A DNA stretch of 25,421 nucleotides, from NCBI GenBank assembly GCA_005239585.1, contig SBBU01000372.1, positions 1 through 25,421 of the forward strand, given 5' to 3'. A program made the position numbers and the translations under genes. This stretch comes from Planctomycetaceae bacterium. Lineage in GTDB: Bacteria > Planctomycetota > MHYJ01 > SBBU01. Shown piece after piece: positions 1-7,453 of this stretch (within the stretch, counting starts at the first letter, position 1; each line of letters opens with the position of its first letter). The notes beneath the pieces were generated by a model, which saw nothing but the letters and a program-made list of their open reading frames with translations, did no database searches and was not told where the DNA came from.

Positions 1-381
1 GGCGCAACTGCAGTCGGAGCAAGGCCATTCCTGATAGCTTATAACGTGAATTTAAAGACTGACGACATCAAGGTCGCCAAAAAAATCGCAACAAGGGTAA
101 GAGAACGTGATGGCGGGCTTGCAACAGTAAAAGCGCTAGGCATGTTCATCGAGTCCAGAAAAATGGCACAGGTCTCTATGAATCTTTGTGACTATACAGT
201 CTCCTCAATCAAGCGTGCTTTTGATGAGGTAAAGAAACTTGCCGAAGAATTCGGCACTGGTGTTAACTCGAGTGAGGTCGTCGGTTTACTGCCACAGTCA
301 GCATTGAAAAACGATTGGCTTTCAGAATTAAAGCTCGAGAATTTTAATCCCGAACATCAGATCATTGAAAATCGAATATAA
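1..381 (+). CDS. ftcD: Glutamate formimidoyltransferase, C-terminal part (5' end outside window)
   Basis: The reading frame is open from base 1, so the gene starts upstream of the window; the GTG at 46 is an internal codon. The visible 126 residues include GATAVGARPFLIAYNVNL, then GGLATVKALG and AQVSMNL, and end with SSEVVGLLPQSAL. These are signatures of the formiminotransferase domain (known family), which moves the formimino group of formiminoglutamate to tetrahydrofolate in histidine breakdown and one-carbon metabolism, in the cytoplasm. No cyclodeaminase domain follows before the TAA at 379, so it is the stand-alone transferase form or a version with a different order. It converges on the minus-strand block, with a palindrome between them. 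Confidence 0.88.
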   Translation, partial: GATAVGARPFLIAYNVNLKTDDIKVAKKIATRVRERDGGLATVKALGMFIESRKMAQVSMNLCDYTVSSIKRAFDEVKKLAEEFGTGVNSSEVVGLLPQSALKNDWLSELKLENFNPEHQIIENRI

Positions 382-436
382 GTTCAATTTATTTCGATTC
401 AGAATGAATCCGAAAAACGATTTATATGTGATTAAT

Positions 437-462
437 GAAAAACCGAAACGTTTCGGTTTTTC
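437..462. terminator. Perfect 26-bp palindrome, likely bidirectional terminator
   Basis: The sequence GAAAAACCGAAAC is followed at once by its exact reverse complement. As RNA it folds into a strong hairpin with an A-run on one side and a U-run on the other, whichever strand is read. It lies between two convergent genes (ftcD ending at 381, the minus-strand gene ending at 514), which is where a shared terminator belongs. Confidence 0.75.
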
Positions 463-513
463 GGGGTGAGTCTAGCCGCCTTGGTGCTTAAAGCCATAAT
501 ACTTATGAAAAAG

Positions 514-2367
514 CTAATTTCCCGACATATTCTTAGGCGGGATCTGAAATTCAGATTCTCCATCTAGTCCTGCACCGCAATAGACCGGCTTGTCGCTCCG
601 AGCGAGTTTCACGATCACAACCATATGCTCATCGCTTTTTATCATCGGGTAGTTTACTGTGTAGATAACCTTTTGCCATTTTTCTGTCTCAAAGACACAT
701 CGCAAATCAATCTTGCAGCCCTTACCTACATCAATAGCTACAGCCATCTCTTTGCTGAAATCTGGGGAAGTAACGGTCCCAATGCCAAGCGCTTTCACCA
801 TCTCTTTCCACTCTGCAAGCGACCGTGCTATGTACCGTGTCTCCTCCATGCTGCTGTTTAGTGCCAGACCTTCCTTCGAGAATATGATCTCGTACTTCAA
901 TTCATCCGCCTTGATGGTCTCCCTTCCACACTTACAGAGGCTGGGATCCTTAAATCTCATCTCTGCTCTCTTGTTGCAACCATAGCAAACTGACAAGGCC
1001 CTACAACATTCCTTGCAGAGAAGATAACACAAATCGATCTTTTTTTCGCATCGCAGACACTTGGCGCCGAACAAATGGCTCTCTTTTTCAGGATGAGGGT
1101 AGTGAACACGGTCACATGAGCCATTACAGTTTCCTTCCTTCACAAACGAATCATCTATGTGTTTGTGCAATCTACCTTTTCCCTTGTCTATTTCAGCGAG
1201 TATCCTATGCAATCTCGACTTGACCTCAGGATCTTTGGCATCTTTTAATGCATTCTCTATCTGGGGCTTTATCGGCCTTCCAAGCCTTATCAATGTATCT
1301 GTAGCCTGATCCCTTGTCTTTGGATCATCCGACCCTAGCTTTCTTATAAGATCCTCTATCAGTGTGTTGTTTTCGTGTACACATACTATCATTGCCCGCT
1401 TAAAGTTCTTGGGTTTGGGTTCCATCTCCACCTGCAATATCTCATCAATCTCTTTTCGCGGCATCGCGTAAATCACACGAAGCCCTTCTTTCTTGAAGAA
1501 TTCCTCCTCCCATATCTTTGCTACACCCTTTGCCTCTCTTTCTTTGAGGCCTTCTCCCGTAAGCATCCCCTCGACATAACTCCTCGCCTCTTTTTTGTCG
1601 ATAGTGTTCTTAAAATCAACCTCCTTGCTCTTATTTAATTCAAGACATGCTATCTTATCTCCCTTTACGACAAGCACAGACTTGTAGACGTGCTTTGTCT
1701 TATTGACAAGCACCACCTTATCTCCTTCACGCTTTATCTCAATGCCGGGCACAAGTTTTTCACTCTCTCCCTCGTAGAATATAAATTTCTCTGCTTCACC
1801 TTGACCTGTGACAACATATGAACTGTCCGTATCTCGAGCCGTTTCCCACCAGCTCGAATCTTTAGCTTCCTTGAGAGATTTCTTGGTATTTGTTACCTGA
1901 ATATTGTCCCACGTAATTTTTTCGCCAGTCTGATTTGCTTCGGTATGTCTTGGATACCAGAATGTCAATTTACCATCACGGATGGCTGCTGTAACCCTCA
2001 ACGTGAAATCGCTTTTTGAGTAGATATTTATAACAGGTTTTCTGACTAGGATGTTCACATGTGAGCATTTTTTTCCAGAACAGAGATCTGGACAATGTGC
2101 CTGCGTCTTTCCCATCCAATGCATGCAATCCTTCGGACAATCTCCCCCCTTGCACTTGCAATCCTTGCCACATTCTGCAGGCTTGGTATCTCCTAGTCTT
2201 ACTACAAAATTGGGCAGATCCTCATGGCCAGCGCTAATGTCAACTCCGATCCCCTGATAAAACTCAAATAGACCCCACTCATGGGCGTCAAATTGGACAT
2301 CTAATTGTGGTGTCCATGTAGTTCCAAAAATTGCAATGATTACCGTTATAACAGACCTTGTTTTCAT
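514..2367 (-). CDS. Exported Cys-rich protein with HEAT-like repeat and PrcB-like C-terminal domain
   Basis: Function unknown. The 617-residue product starts with a hydrophobic signal-like stretch (residues 5-16). A short AHEWG motif (28-32) resembles the xEWGTF motif of some uncharacterised secreted bacterial proteins. A first Cys cluster spans 66-101. A HEAT-like unit lies at 337-393 (key run KDAKDPEVKSRL). A metal-binding type module CxxC-x10-CxxC-x6-CxxC lies at 437-464, and the last 90 residues (510-600) match the PrcB_C-like pattern (RYIARSLAEWKEM, DFSKEMAVAI). The start has an AGGAGG ribosome site that overlaps the TAG stop of the upstream gene, so the two are co-transcribed and probably translationally coupled. 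HEAT, Cys and PrcB parts recur in neighbours at 5519-6844 and 17828-20011. Many Cys residues suggest zinc binding or disulfides; which one cannot be decided here. Confidence 0.8.
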   Translation of the reverse strand: MKTRSVITVIIAIFGTTWTPQLDVQFDAHEWGLFEFYQGIGVDISAGHEDLPNFVVRLGDTKPAECGKDCKCKGGDCPKDCMHWMGKTQAHCPDLCSGKKCSHVNILVRKPVINIYSKSDFTLRVTAAIRDGKLTFWYPRHTEANQTGEKITWDNIQVTNTKKSLKEAKDSSWWETARDTDSSYVVTGQGEAEKFIFYEGESEKLVPGIEIKREGDKVVLVNKTKHVYKSVLVVKGDKIACLELNKSKEVDFKNTIDKKEARSYVEGMLTGEGLKEREAKGVAKIWEEEFFKKEGLRVIYAMPRKEIDEILQVEMEPKPKNFKRAMIVCVHENNTLIEDLIRKLGSDDPKTRDQATDTLIRLGRPIKPQIENALKDAKDPEVKSRLHRILAEIDKGKGRLHKHIDDSFVKEGNCNGSCDRVHYPHPEKESHLFGAKCLRCEKKIDLCYLLCKECCRALSVCYGCNKRAEMRFKDPSLCKCGRETIKADELKYEIIFSKEGLALNSSMEETRYIARSLAEWKEMVKALGIGTVTSPDFSKEMAVAIDVGKGCKIDLRCVFETEKWQKVIYTVNYPMIKSDEHMVVIVKLARSDKPVYCGAGLDGESEFQIPPKNMSGN

Positions 2368-2375
2368 ATTGCCTC

Positions 2376-3701
2376 CTATTTTAATTCCGTAGCCAACTGA
2401 ATAAGACGATTGCGGTGTTCATTCATTTTATCAGTGATCTTGCCATACGATTCCCACTTGGCTATCTCGGCAAGGGCCTTTTCAATTAGAACGAGTGCCT
2501 CTTTGGCATAGAGTTTCCCAAGTTCGGCTATCATTTCGTCAGAACGATCGCAACCGCAGGTACATATTGCCATGCATCGCTGCTCCTTTATATTGATTAA
2601 TTTCCCTTCCTTATCAAATGCAGCAATAACGTTCTTATGACTCACCACTTCAGTATTATCTCCGTTTTTATTCAAGCCCAGTTCACCAGCTTTAGACTCA
2701 TCCAGCCTTCCATGTTTAAAAGCGCTATGGTCAGCGGTGAGATTAAATGCAACCCATGCCAGTCTCTTCATATCCTCCTCGTCCTTAACAGTTTTTAGGT
2801 GTTTAATGAGCCACTTGGAATCGATAACCTCAACTGTCTTGTCATCACAGCCATATGCCATGCTCGCAAAATGTGTCTGACATGGCATACCATATTGTGA
2901 TCTCACAGCAAAAATACGATATCCTGGACAGTACTTCTGGAAGATATCATTCTTGATCTCATCAAGTTCAGTTAGTCGATGCTTTTCGCAGTGCTTCCTT
3001 ACTGGTTCGGGTATTTCATCCACAAATTCGAAAGGCCCATAGCGATAATTTTGTGCCCCGATTATGGTCGTCTGGGCCAAAACGCACCAATAAGCTTTCT
3101 CCTTAGGGCAAATGAAGGCCTTTAACGAGTAACCAGCGTCTGCATATTTGTCTCGTGTGTCTTTGAGAACCAGCGATAGCAATTCAGTACTATCCTTAGG
3201 GCACTTGGTAAGACTTGTCTCTTTTGCATCTAATTTCTGCTCAGTTTTTTTGACACCATCCTTGAGATCTATTCCATGATCATGATCCTTCTTGACTATC
3301 CGCTCGAGAATCGTTTTCCTTATCTCATCCTCCGCTTGTTTACGCACCTTGACATCTTTTGCCTGCAAACCCTCGACCAGCTTTTTGAAATCCTTCTCTT
3401 CTGGCTTTGTTTTTGAAGCATGCTCTATAGACTCGACATCAACTATTGTCCCCCACATATGGAAACAACCAGCATCCTTTGGGAGCTTTCCCTTGACTAC
3501 AGCTTTATCACCAGATTTAAAGCCTTCAAACAGTTTCTTATTGCCATGCAAGTCATAATTTTTACCATCTGTCCCCTTGAGACCCCAGAAACCACCCTCC
3601 AGAGTGTTCCATACAAGCGTTCCGTCGAGCGTAATCGATTTGCTATCTTGCGAATCCAAACTTGGCAAGACCGCAACCAGAATCGGGAACAACAATTTCA
3701 T
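2376..3701 (-). CDS. Exported protein with OB-like N-terminal domain and CPxD/YGPF module
   Basis: Function unknown; 441 residues. A signal peptide-like start (MKLLFPILVAVLPSL) is followed by an OB-like domain (about 22-93) with GFWGLKG, GDKAVVKGKL and MWGTIVDVESI. This resembles the DUF5818-type pattern and is clearly homologous to the N-terminus of the next upstream gene (3819-4568). A charged helical stretch at 103-140 (LQAKDVKVRKQAEDEI) looks like a decayed HEAT unit. A module runs from CPKD (167) through FICPKEKAYW to YGPF (221-224); two copies of it occur in the gene at 5519-6844. The C-terminal half has scattered Cys residues (CTCGCDRSDEM) and ends in helices. The ribosome site TTAGGAG sits about 7 bases before ATG 3701. 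It is first in a two-gene unit with 514-2367. Confidence 0.8.
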   Translation of the reverse strand: MKLLFPILVAVLPSLDSQDSKSITLDGTLVWNTLEGGFWGLKGTDGKNYDLHGNKKLFEGFKSGDKAVVKGKLPKDAGCFHMWGTIVDVESIEHASKTKPEEKDFKKLVEGLQAKDVKVRKQAEDEIRKTILERIVKKDHDHGIDLKDGVKKTEQKLDAKETSLTKCPKDSTELLSLVLKDTRDKYADAGYSLKAFICPKEKAYWCVLAQTTIIGAQNYRYGPFEFVDEIPEPVRKHCEKHRLTELDEIKNDIFQKYCPGYRIFAVRSQYGMPCQTHFASMAYGCDDKTVEVIDSKWLIKHLKTVKDEEDMKRLAWVAFNLTADHSAFKHGRLDESKAGELGLNKNGDNTEVVSHKNVIAAFDKEGKLINIKEQRCMAICTCGCDRSDEMIAELGKLYAKEALVLIEKALAEIAKWESYGKITDKMNEHRNRLIQLATELK

Positions 3702-3729
3702 TATTTGCTCCTAAAAATCTTCCTAATTA

Positions 3730-3753
3730 TACAGACTCGCACATTTTAGTGCA
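3730..3753 (-). promoter_or_regulatory. Variant of the shared ECF-type promoter
   Basis: Minus strand, upstream of ATG 3701: TGCACTAAAATG is identical to the upstream half of the promoter at 5485-5514, but the GTCTGTA element comes after 11 bases, not 17. A TATAAT overlaps at 3726-3731. It may be a real variant, a promoter shortened by 6 bp, or a sigma-70 type -10 beside a leftover -35. Confidence 0.45.
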
Positions 3754-3754
3754 T

Positions 3755-3785
3755 AAAAAAATAGGCCGCCCTGTGAGCGGCCTAT
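3755..3785 (-). terminator. Rho-independent terminator of the 3819-4568 gene
   Basis: Read on the minus strand: ATAGGCCGC, a 7-base loop, GCGGCCTAT, then six T. The 9-bp GC-rich stem and T-run form a textbook intrinsic terminator, 34 bases after the stop of the minus-strand gene at 3819 and just before the promoter of the next gene. Confidence 0.9.
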
Positions 3786-3818
3786 AAAGATCAAAATAAA
3801 ATGTCAGATATCTTGTTG

Positions 3819-4568
3819 TTAATGGTAAATCTGTGGATTTGCACTCCCAAAATACGGGTATTGTATATAAGGATCACGTGGCTGATAGATTGGATTGGGA
3901 TAGTTCGGAATTCTTGGATAAATGTTTGGATAGTGATAATAATCAGGATAGGGATTTCTGTTATAATTTGGATATCTATATGGATATTGAGGTGTATAGT
4001 ATGGATTATAAGATGGATAACTCTGATTGGAATATGTGTAAATAGGCCAGATGACTCCTCCGAAATTTTGATATGTGACTTGGGGAATAGAGTAGTTCTG
4101 AGGCCATTGATTCCACGGATTCTGTGTATAGTATGGGTTATAGGGAGGATAAATCTGTGGAGGTCTATTCCAAGGATTCCATGGGTACTGCGTGTTCCAT
4201 GGATTCCATGAATTATAAGGATTCCACTGATTCCACGGGTTCCAGTTTTGCCATGGGTTCTGATTGCTAGTAGCAGACTTTATAACTTTCACCTCTGTAA
4301 CATCAAAGATCTTACCCCAGGTATCGCTCCCTGAGACCTTGCCCTTTACTTCAATTTCATCACCTGATCTTAACCCACTGAATAAACTCCTGTTGCTACG
4401 TAAAACATAAGGGCCTCCAGTTACATCTGTAAGCTTCCAAAAGCCTCCACCGCTATTTGACCACTCTAGCTTGCCCTTTAGAGTTATCGGATCCTGCGTG
4501 GTTTGAACAGGGAACACAAAACCACTCAGCATACTCATTGCTATGATTGTCACCATCAAAAGTTTCAT
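3819..4568 (-). CDS. Exported OB-like domain protein with Asn/Pro/Trp/Tyr-rich tail
   Basis: Function unknown; 249 residues. A signal peptide (MKLLMVTIIAMSMLSGFVFP) is followed by an OB-like domain (about 27-95; GGGFWKLTDV, GDEIEVKGKV, DTWGKIFDVTEV) homologous to that of the downstream neighbour at 2376-3701. The remainder is low complexity: about 60 residues of NPWNxW-type repeats (QNPWQNWNPWNQWNPYNSW), then a Tyr/Pro/Asn-rich stretch to the end (YPYRYPNYNRNPYPDYYHYP). The tail has almost no charge and no Cys. Such aromatic, Asn-rich tails can be surface-sticky, cross-linking or disordered; this is inference. A strong ribosome site (GGAGGTG) precedes ATG 4568. It has its own ECF-type promoter and its own terminator, so it is a single-gene unit. 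Confidence 0.8.
   Translation of the reverse strand: MKLLMVTIIAMSMLSGFVFPVQTTQDPITLKGKLEWSNSGGGFWKLTDVTGGPYVLRSNRSLFSGLRSGDEIEVKGKVSGSDTWGKIFDVTEVKVIKSATSNQNPWQNWNPWNQWNPYNSWNPWNTQYPWNPWNRPPQIYPPYNPYYTQNPWNQWPQNYSIPQVTYQNFGGVIWPIYTYSNQSYPSYNPYYTPQYPYRYPNYNRNPYPDYYHYPNIYPRIPNYPNPIYQPRDPYIQYPYFGSANPQIYH
4100..4262 (-). repeat. In-frame short repeats coding for NPWNxW units
   Basis: On the plus strand, variants of ATTCCA(C/T)GG recur about every 9-15 bases through this stretch, inside the gene at 3819-4568. The repeats stay in frame and give NPWN and NPYN units, which suggests expansion by slippage or unequal recombination inside a coding region. The spacing is too short and irregular for CRISPR. 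Confidence 0.75.
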
Positions 4569-4596
4569 CTTACACCTCCGTTAAGTATCGTCTCTT

Positions 4597-4626
4597 TATA
4601 GACGAATTGTTGGGCATTTTTATTCC
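4597..4626 (-). promoter_or_regulatory. ECF-type promoter of 3819-4568 (GGAATA-N17-GTCTATA)
   Basis: Minus strand: -35-like GGAATA (4621-4626), 17-base spacer, -10-like GTCTATA (4597-4603), about 28 bases before ATG 4568. GGAA and GTCT are typical ECF sigma contacts (known). The same -10 and spacer occur at 5485, 6873 and 17762. Confidence 0.7.
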
Positions 4627-4694
4627 TTATTTTATACGTAAATTTCCCAAAATTGTTAGTCTGGAATCGATTTTCATATAACATTGACATCTCA

Positions 4695-5477
4695 TTACTT
4701 ATAAAACAGATCGGCAAACTCCATTAATTGCTCTGCTGACTGGTCTTTACCTACAACATTGATCAATAGCCCATCCTTGACAAAATAGGCTGTTTTAAAC
4801 GACGACTCTAATAGAGGTTTTGCCTCTTTGCTTGTCGTTTTTTCCTGAGACACCATAACAAACACGCTAGGCTCCTTTGTGTACAAAACAAGGAGCTTGT
4901 TATCCTTATCGACTATAGTTGCAAGTCTGAATCCCGATGGAACATTCTTTAACATTAGCGCCTTGAAACCAAGCCTTTGCTCAATTTGAGTCAATTTCTT
5001 TATTGCCATATCATCCGTGATAGGCTTAGATTGACCTGTGTTGGGACTGGTTGGCCTGAAAGGATTAAAACCTCCAGTATTATGACCGCCTTTTTTGTAG
5101 TATACTATTAACTCATCATAAAGCTGGGTATAAATTTGAAAACCTGGCTTGTCTCCAAACTTGTTATATGGAGCTGCAGTAGTTCGATTATCATTTATAC
5201 TACTCCCTTTCGGTGTTAAAAGAGCGAATGCAATCACAGCAATAAGCACAGATGCTGCAACTGAAACTGCTATAGGGAGCACATAGGATCTTCTTTTTGA
5301 GACTCGTGTTTTCACCCTAGTTATCAAACCCTGCGAGATTTTGAATTTTCTCTCATCCATTGCAATAGCAACCAGATCCAGACACTGGTCGCACAAAGAA
5401 AGGTGTGATCCAGCCTCTGTGCTGATTTCACCTCTTTCAACATATACTGCCAGTTCTTCCTTACTTATGTGTTCCAT
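4695..5477 (-). CDS. Membrane-anchored zinc-type anti-sigma factor-like protein
   Basis: 260 residues. The N-terminal cytoplasmic part carries HLSLCDQC (His25-x3-Cys29-x2-Cys32), the zinc motif of ZAS-family anti-sigma factors, which hold ECF sigma factors at the membrane. One membrane segment (about 66-87) comes after an Arg/Lys-rich stretch (VKTRVSKRR), giving N-in topology. The outer part (about 150-260; VPSGFRLATIVDKDNK) resembles DUF4367/MucB-like sensor domains in overall pattern only. No sigma factor gene lies next to it in this window, which is unusual for the family. Its promoter is of ECF type, so it may belong to the regulon it controls (inference). The -10 box ends 7 bases before the ATG, so the mRNA is probably leaderless and no ribosome site is seen. 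Confidence 0.75.
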   Translation of the reverse strand: MEHISKEELAVYVERGEISTEAGSHLSLCDQCLDLVAIAMDERKFKISQGLITRVKTRVSKRRSYVLPIAVSVAASVLIAVIAFALLTPKGSSINDNRTTAAPYNKFGDKPGFQIYTQLYDELIVYYKKGGHNTGGFNPFRPTSPNTGQSKPITDDMAIKKLTQIEQRLGFKALMLKNVPSGFRLATIVDKDNKLLVLYTKEPSVFVMVSQEKTTSKEAKPLLESSFKTAYFVKDGLLINVVGKDQSAEQLMEFADLFYK

Positions 5478-5484
5478 CTATAAG

Positions 5485-5514
5485 TATAGACCCAAAAAAG
5501 TACATTTTAGTGCA
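5485..5514 (-). promoter_or_regulatory. ECF-type promoter of the anti-sigma gene (TGCACT-N17-GTCTATA)
   Basis: Minus strand: TGCACT at 5509-5514, 17-base spacer, GTCTATA at 5485-5491. It fits entirely in the 41-base gap between two genes. Only 7 bases separate the -10 from ATG 5477, so transcription should begin at or next to the start codon. Confidence 0.75.
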
Positions 5515-5518
5515 AAGT

Positions 5519-6844
5519 TTATTTGTTTTTTCGTAGGCAAGTCATGCAAACTTGAAGCTCCTCTGCACATTTATAACAGATCTTGGATAGCGTGATGTAG
5601 ATCGTTTCTTTGCTGCAGCGAGGGCATGGCCCTTTAGGCTCACCTACAGGGCATCGACCACCACACCCGGGTGGTCCCGGACACTTGCCATCTACAATCC
5701 AATCCTTGTCTTGCTTACTTGAGGATCCCCTGTCAATCTCAGAGGAAATTCTCTCTAGCCTTGATTTAACCTCTGGATCTTTTGCATCCTTTAGCGCCTT
5801 GGCAATGTATGACTTTACAGGCTTTCCAAGCCTTATAAGCTCTTCCGTTGCAGTATCCCTTCGCTTTGGATCATCCTTTCCCAAATCTTCGATCAATTTT
5901 TTCACCTTCTCTTCCAGCCCTTCCTTGAGCTTTTCCTCAATCATCTGCTTTGCCTCTTTGGGGAGCGAGAAGGGACCGTACAGTTTACCCACGGCAGGCC
6001 CTGCCCCAGGTGTTTCGTACCAATAAATTTGATCCTTGAGGCATATACTAAAGCCGCCACCAGATGATTGCGGTAATTCCGTAGGCTTCATCTTCCTGAA
6101 TAAACTAATCCCATATACCTTGAGACCATCTTTAGGACAAACACCTTTTGTCGGTCTTTGATCCTTCTCACTCTCCTTCCACGAGTCCTTATCCGCTTGT
6201 CTTTTTGTGATGTCGTTTTTTAAAAGTTTCTCTATCTTATCTATCTCTTCGTCAGAGAGTTTGAATTCTTGTACCTTTGGCAGACCCAATCCACAGCCGC
6301 CGCAAATATCTTCCTTCTTGCAACATTCCTCGCAGATCATTCTGTTTCTGCATTTGCCAGCCGGGATTTTTGCAGAGCACTTTTTGCAGAGGCTATCATG
6401 TTTGCTTGTATGACCCAATTCCTGGATACACATAATGTCATCGCGAACACATCCGCCATCCTTCGGGCATTGTTTTCGCTCTTGCTCCTTTCCATCCTCA
6501 ACCTTAAAAGGGCCGTACCACAAAGAACCAACTTTTCCTCCCTTATGTCTATGAATATAATAGGCCTTTTCTCTTTCGCAAAAGTAGACATCAGCACTTT
6601 CAGTCTTGAATTTTTCAAGTGTATCCCTATCGTTTGGACAAGCATAGCCTTTTCCTTCACCTAGCCAGTGAGGCAGCACTTCACGCCAGTTCCCACGGGA
6701 ATCTGTTCTATTACCTAGGCTATCTGACCTTATTCGTTCGAGGGCTCCCTTCACCCATTCAGGCTCTTGCTCCTGAACCATGGCAGGGAAATTCAGCACC
6801 ACAAAAGCCAGACCCACAAATGTCAGGTATTTCCAGTTTTTCAT
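5519..6844 (-). CDS. Exported multi-module Cys-rich protein (two YGPF modules, two CxxC modules, HEAT-like unit)
   Basis: Function unknown. ATG 6844 is chosen because it gives a clean signal peptide (MKNWKYLTFVGLAFVVLNFPA) and lies downstream of the promoter; the TTG 39 bases further up sits inside the -10 box. The 441 residues contain, in order: CPND...YFCEREKAYYI...YGPF (69-112); CxxC-x14-CxxC-x6-CxxC (153-184); a second CPKD...ICLKDQIYWY...YGPF (236-292); a coiled helical linker; a HEAT-like unit (316-372, KDAKDPEVKSRL as in 514-2367); and a last CxxC-x12-CxxC-x6-CxxC (407-436). The paired CxxC knuckles suggest zinc ribbon or treble-clef folds, or redox cysteines. It is the clearest mosaic of the set and has its own ECF-type promoter. 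Confidence 0.8.
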   Translation of the reverse strand: MKNWKYLTFVGLAFVVLNFPAMVQEQEPEWVKGALERIRSDSLGNRTDSRGNWREVLPHWLGEGKGYACPNDRDTLEKFKTESADVYFCEREKAYYIHRHKGGKVGSLWYGPFKVEDGKEQERKQCPKDGGCVRDDIMCIQELGHTSKHDSLCKKCSAKIPAGKCRNRMICEECCKKEDICGGCGLGLPKVQEFKLSDEEIDKIEKLLKNDITKRQADKDSWKESEKDQRPTKGVCPKDGLKVYGISLFRKMKPTELPQSSGGGFSICLKDQIYWYETPGAGPAVGKLYGPFSLPKEAKQMIEEKLKEGLEEKVKKLIEDLGKDDPKRRDTATEELIRLGKPVKSYIAKALKDAKDPEVKSRLERISSEIDRGSSSKQDKDWIVDGKCPGPPGCGGRCPVGEPKGPCPRCSKETIYITLSKICYKCAEELQVCMTCLRKNK

Positions 6845-6872
6845 AGCTTTACCCTTTAAAATTCCTTTACTA

Positions 6873-6902
6873 TATAGACCCAAAAAGGGGTGATTTAGTG
6901 CA
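6873..6902 (-). promoter_or_regulatory. ECF-type promoter of 5519-6844 (TGCACT-N17-GTCTATA)
   Basis: Minus strand: TGCACT at 6897-6902, 17-base spacer, GTCTATA at 6873-6879, with 28 bases to ATG 6844. The -35, the -10 and the GG before the -10 are identical to the promoter at 5485-5514. Confidence 0.75.
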
Positions 6903-6925
6903 CCGAAGATTTCAGATTCTAAATT

Positions 6926-7411
6926 TTACTGTGATGCACTGAATTTTGCCTTGAGTTCCTTGGCAACGGCAGGCGGGACAAAGTTTGAGATATCGCCCCC
7001 CAAAGAGGCAGCCTCTTTAATAAGTGTTGCACTTATAAATGAATGCTCCTTTGCAGTGACAATGAATATGGTCTCCAGGTCCTGGCCCATGGCTCGGTTT
7101 GTGAGGGCCATCTGGTACTCATACTCAAAGTCAGCAAGGGATCGAATCCCTCTTATTATCACATTTGCCTTTTTTCTCTTGGCATAGTCAACTAAAAGCC
7201 CATCAAATGATTCGATCTCGATATTTCTCATCCCCTTGACTGACTCTTTTATCATCTTAATCCTTTCATCTTTTGAGAAGAGTGTTTTCTTGCCTGGATT
7301 TTCGCCAACAGCTACTGTCAAGAACTGAACTACCTTCATTGATCGCTTTACTATATCGAGATGACCATTTGTAAACGGGTCAAAAGAACCGGGATAAAGT
7401 GCCCTTGTCAT
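6926..7411 (-). CDS. coaD: Phosphopantetheine adenylyltransferase
   Basis: 161 residues, the normal length. It makes dephospho-CoA from ATP and 4'-phosphopantetheine, the fourth step of CoA synthesis, in the cytoplasm. Visible family marks are YPGSFDPFTNGHLDIV with the nucleotidyltransferase TNGH motif (14-17), IIRGIRSLADFEYEYQMA, and the ISATLIKEAA motif near the C-terminus. It lies 42 bases after the stop of ugd and has no obvious promoter, so it is likely the last gene of a ugd-coaD unit. It is an ordinary housekeeping gene. Confidence 0.97.
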   Translation of the reverse strand: MTRALYPGSFDPFTNGHLDIVKRSMKVVQFLTVAVGENPGKKTLFSKDERIKMIKESVKGMRNIEIESFDGLLVDYAKRKKANVIIRGIRSLADFEYEYQMALTNRAMGQDLETIFIVTAKEHSFISATLIKEAASLGGDISNFVPPAVAKELKAKFSASQ

Positions 7412-7453
7412 CTTTGTGAATTAGAAATTAATACAATTTGCATTTCAATATTT

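Noticed and set aside
3421..3440. Another GTCTATA on the minus strand near 3425
   Set aside because: It lies inside a coding region and has no TGCACT-like hexamer 17 bases upstream.
3801..4211. 136-codon plus-strand ORF rich in Ile/Trp/Arg
   Set aside because: It is antisense to the repeat-coding tail of the 3819-4568 gene; its odd composition is the mirror of the NPWN and Tyr-rich codons, and it has no ribosome site.
4100..4262. Short regular repeats that might be CRISPR-like
   Set aside because: The units are about 9-15 bases, in frame and without unique spacers; they encode a peptide repeat.
6845..6883. Longer start (TTG) for the 5519-6844 gene
   Set aside because: That TTG lies within the promoter -10 region and would place 13 extra residues before a normal signal peptide.
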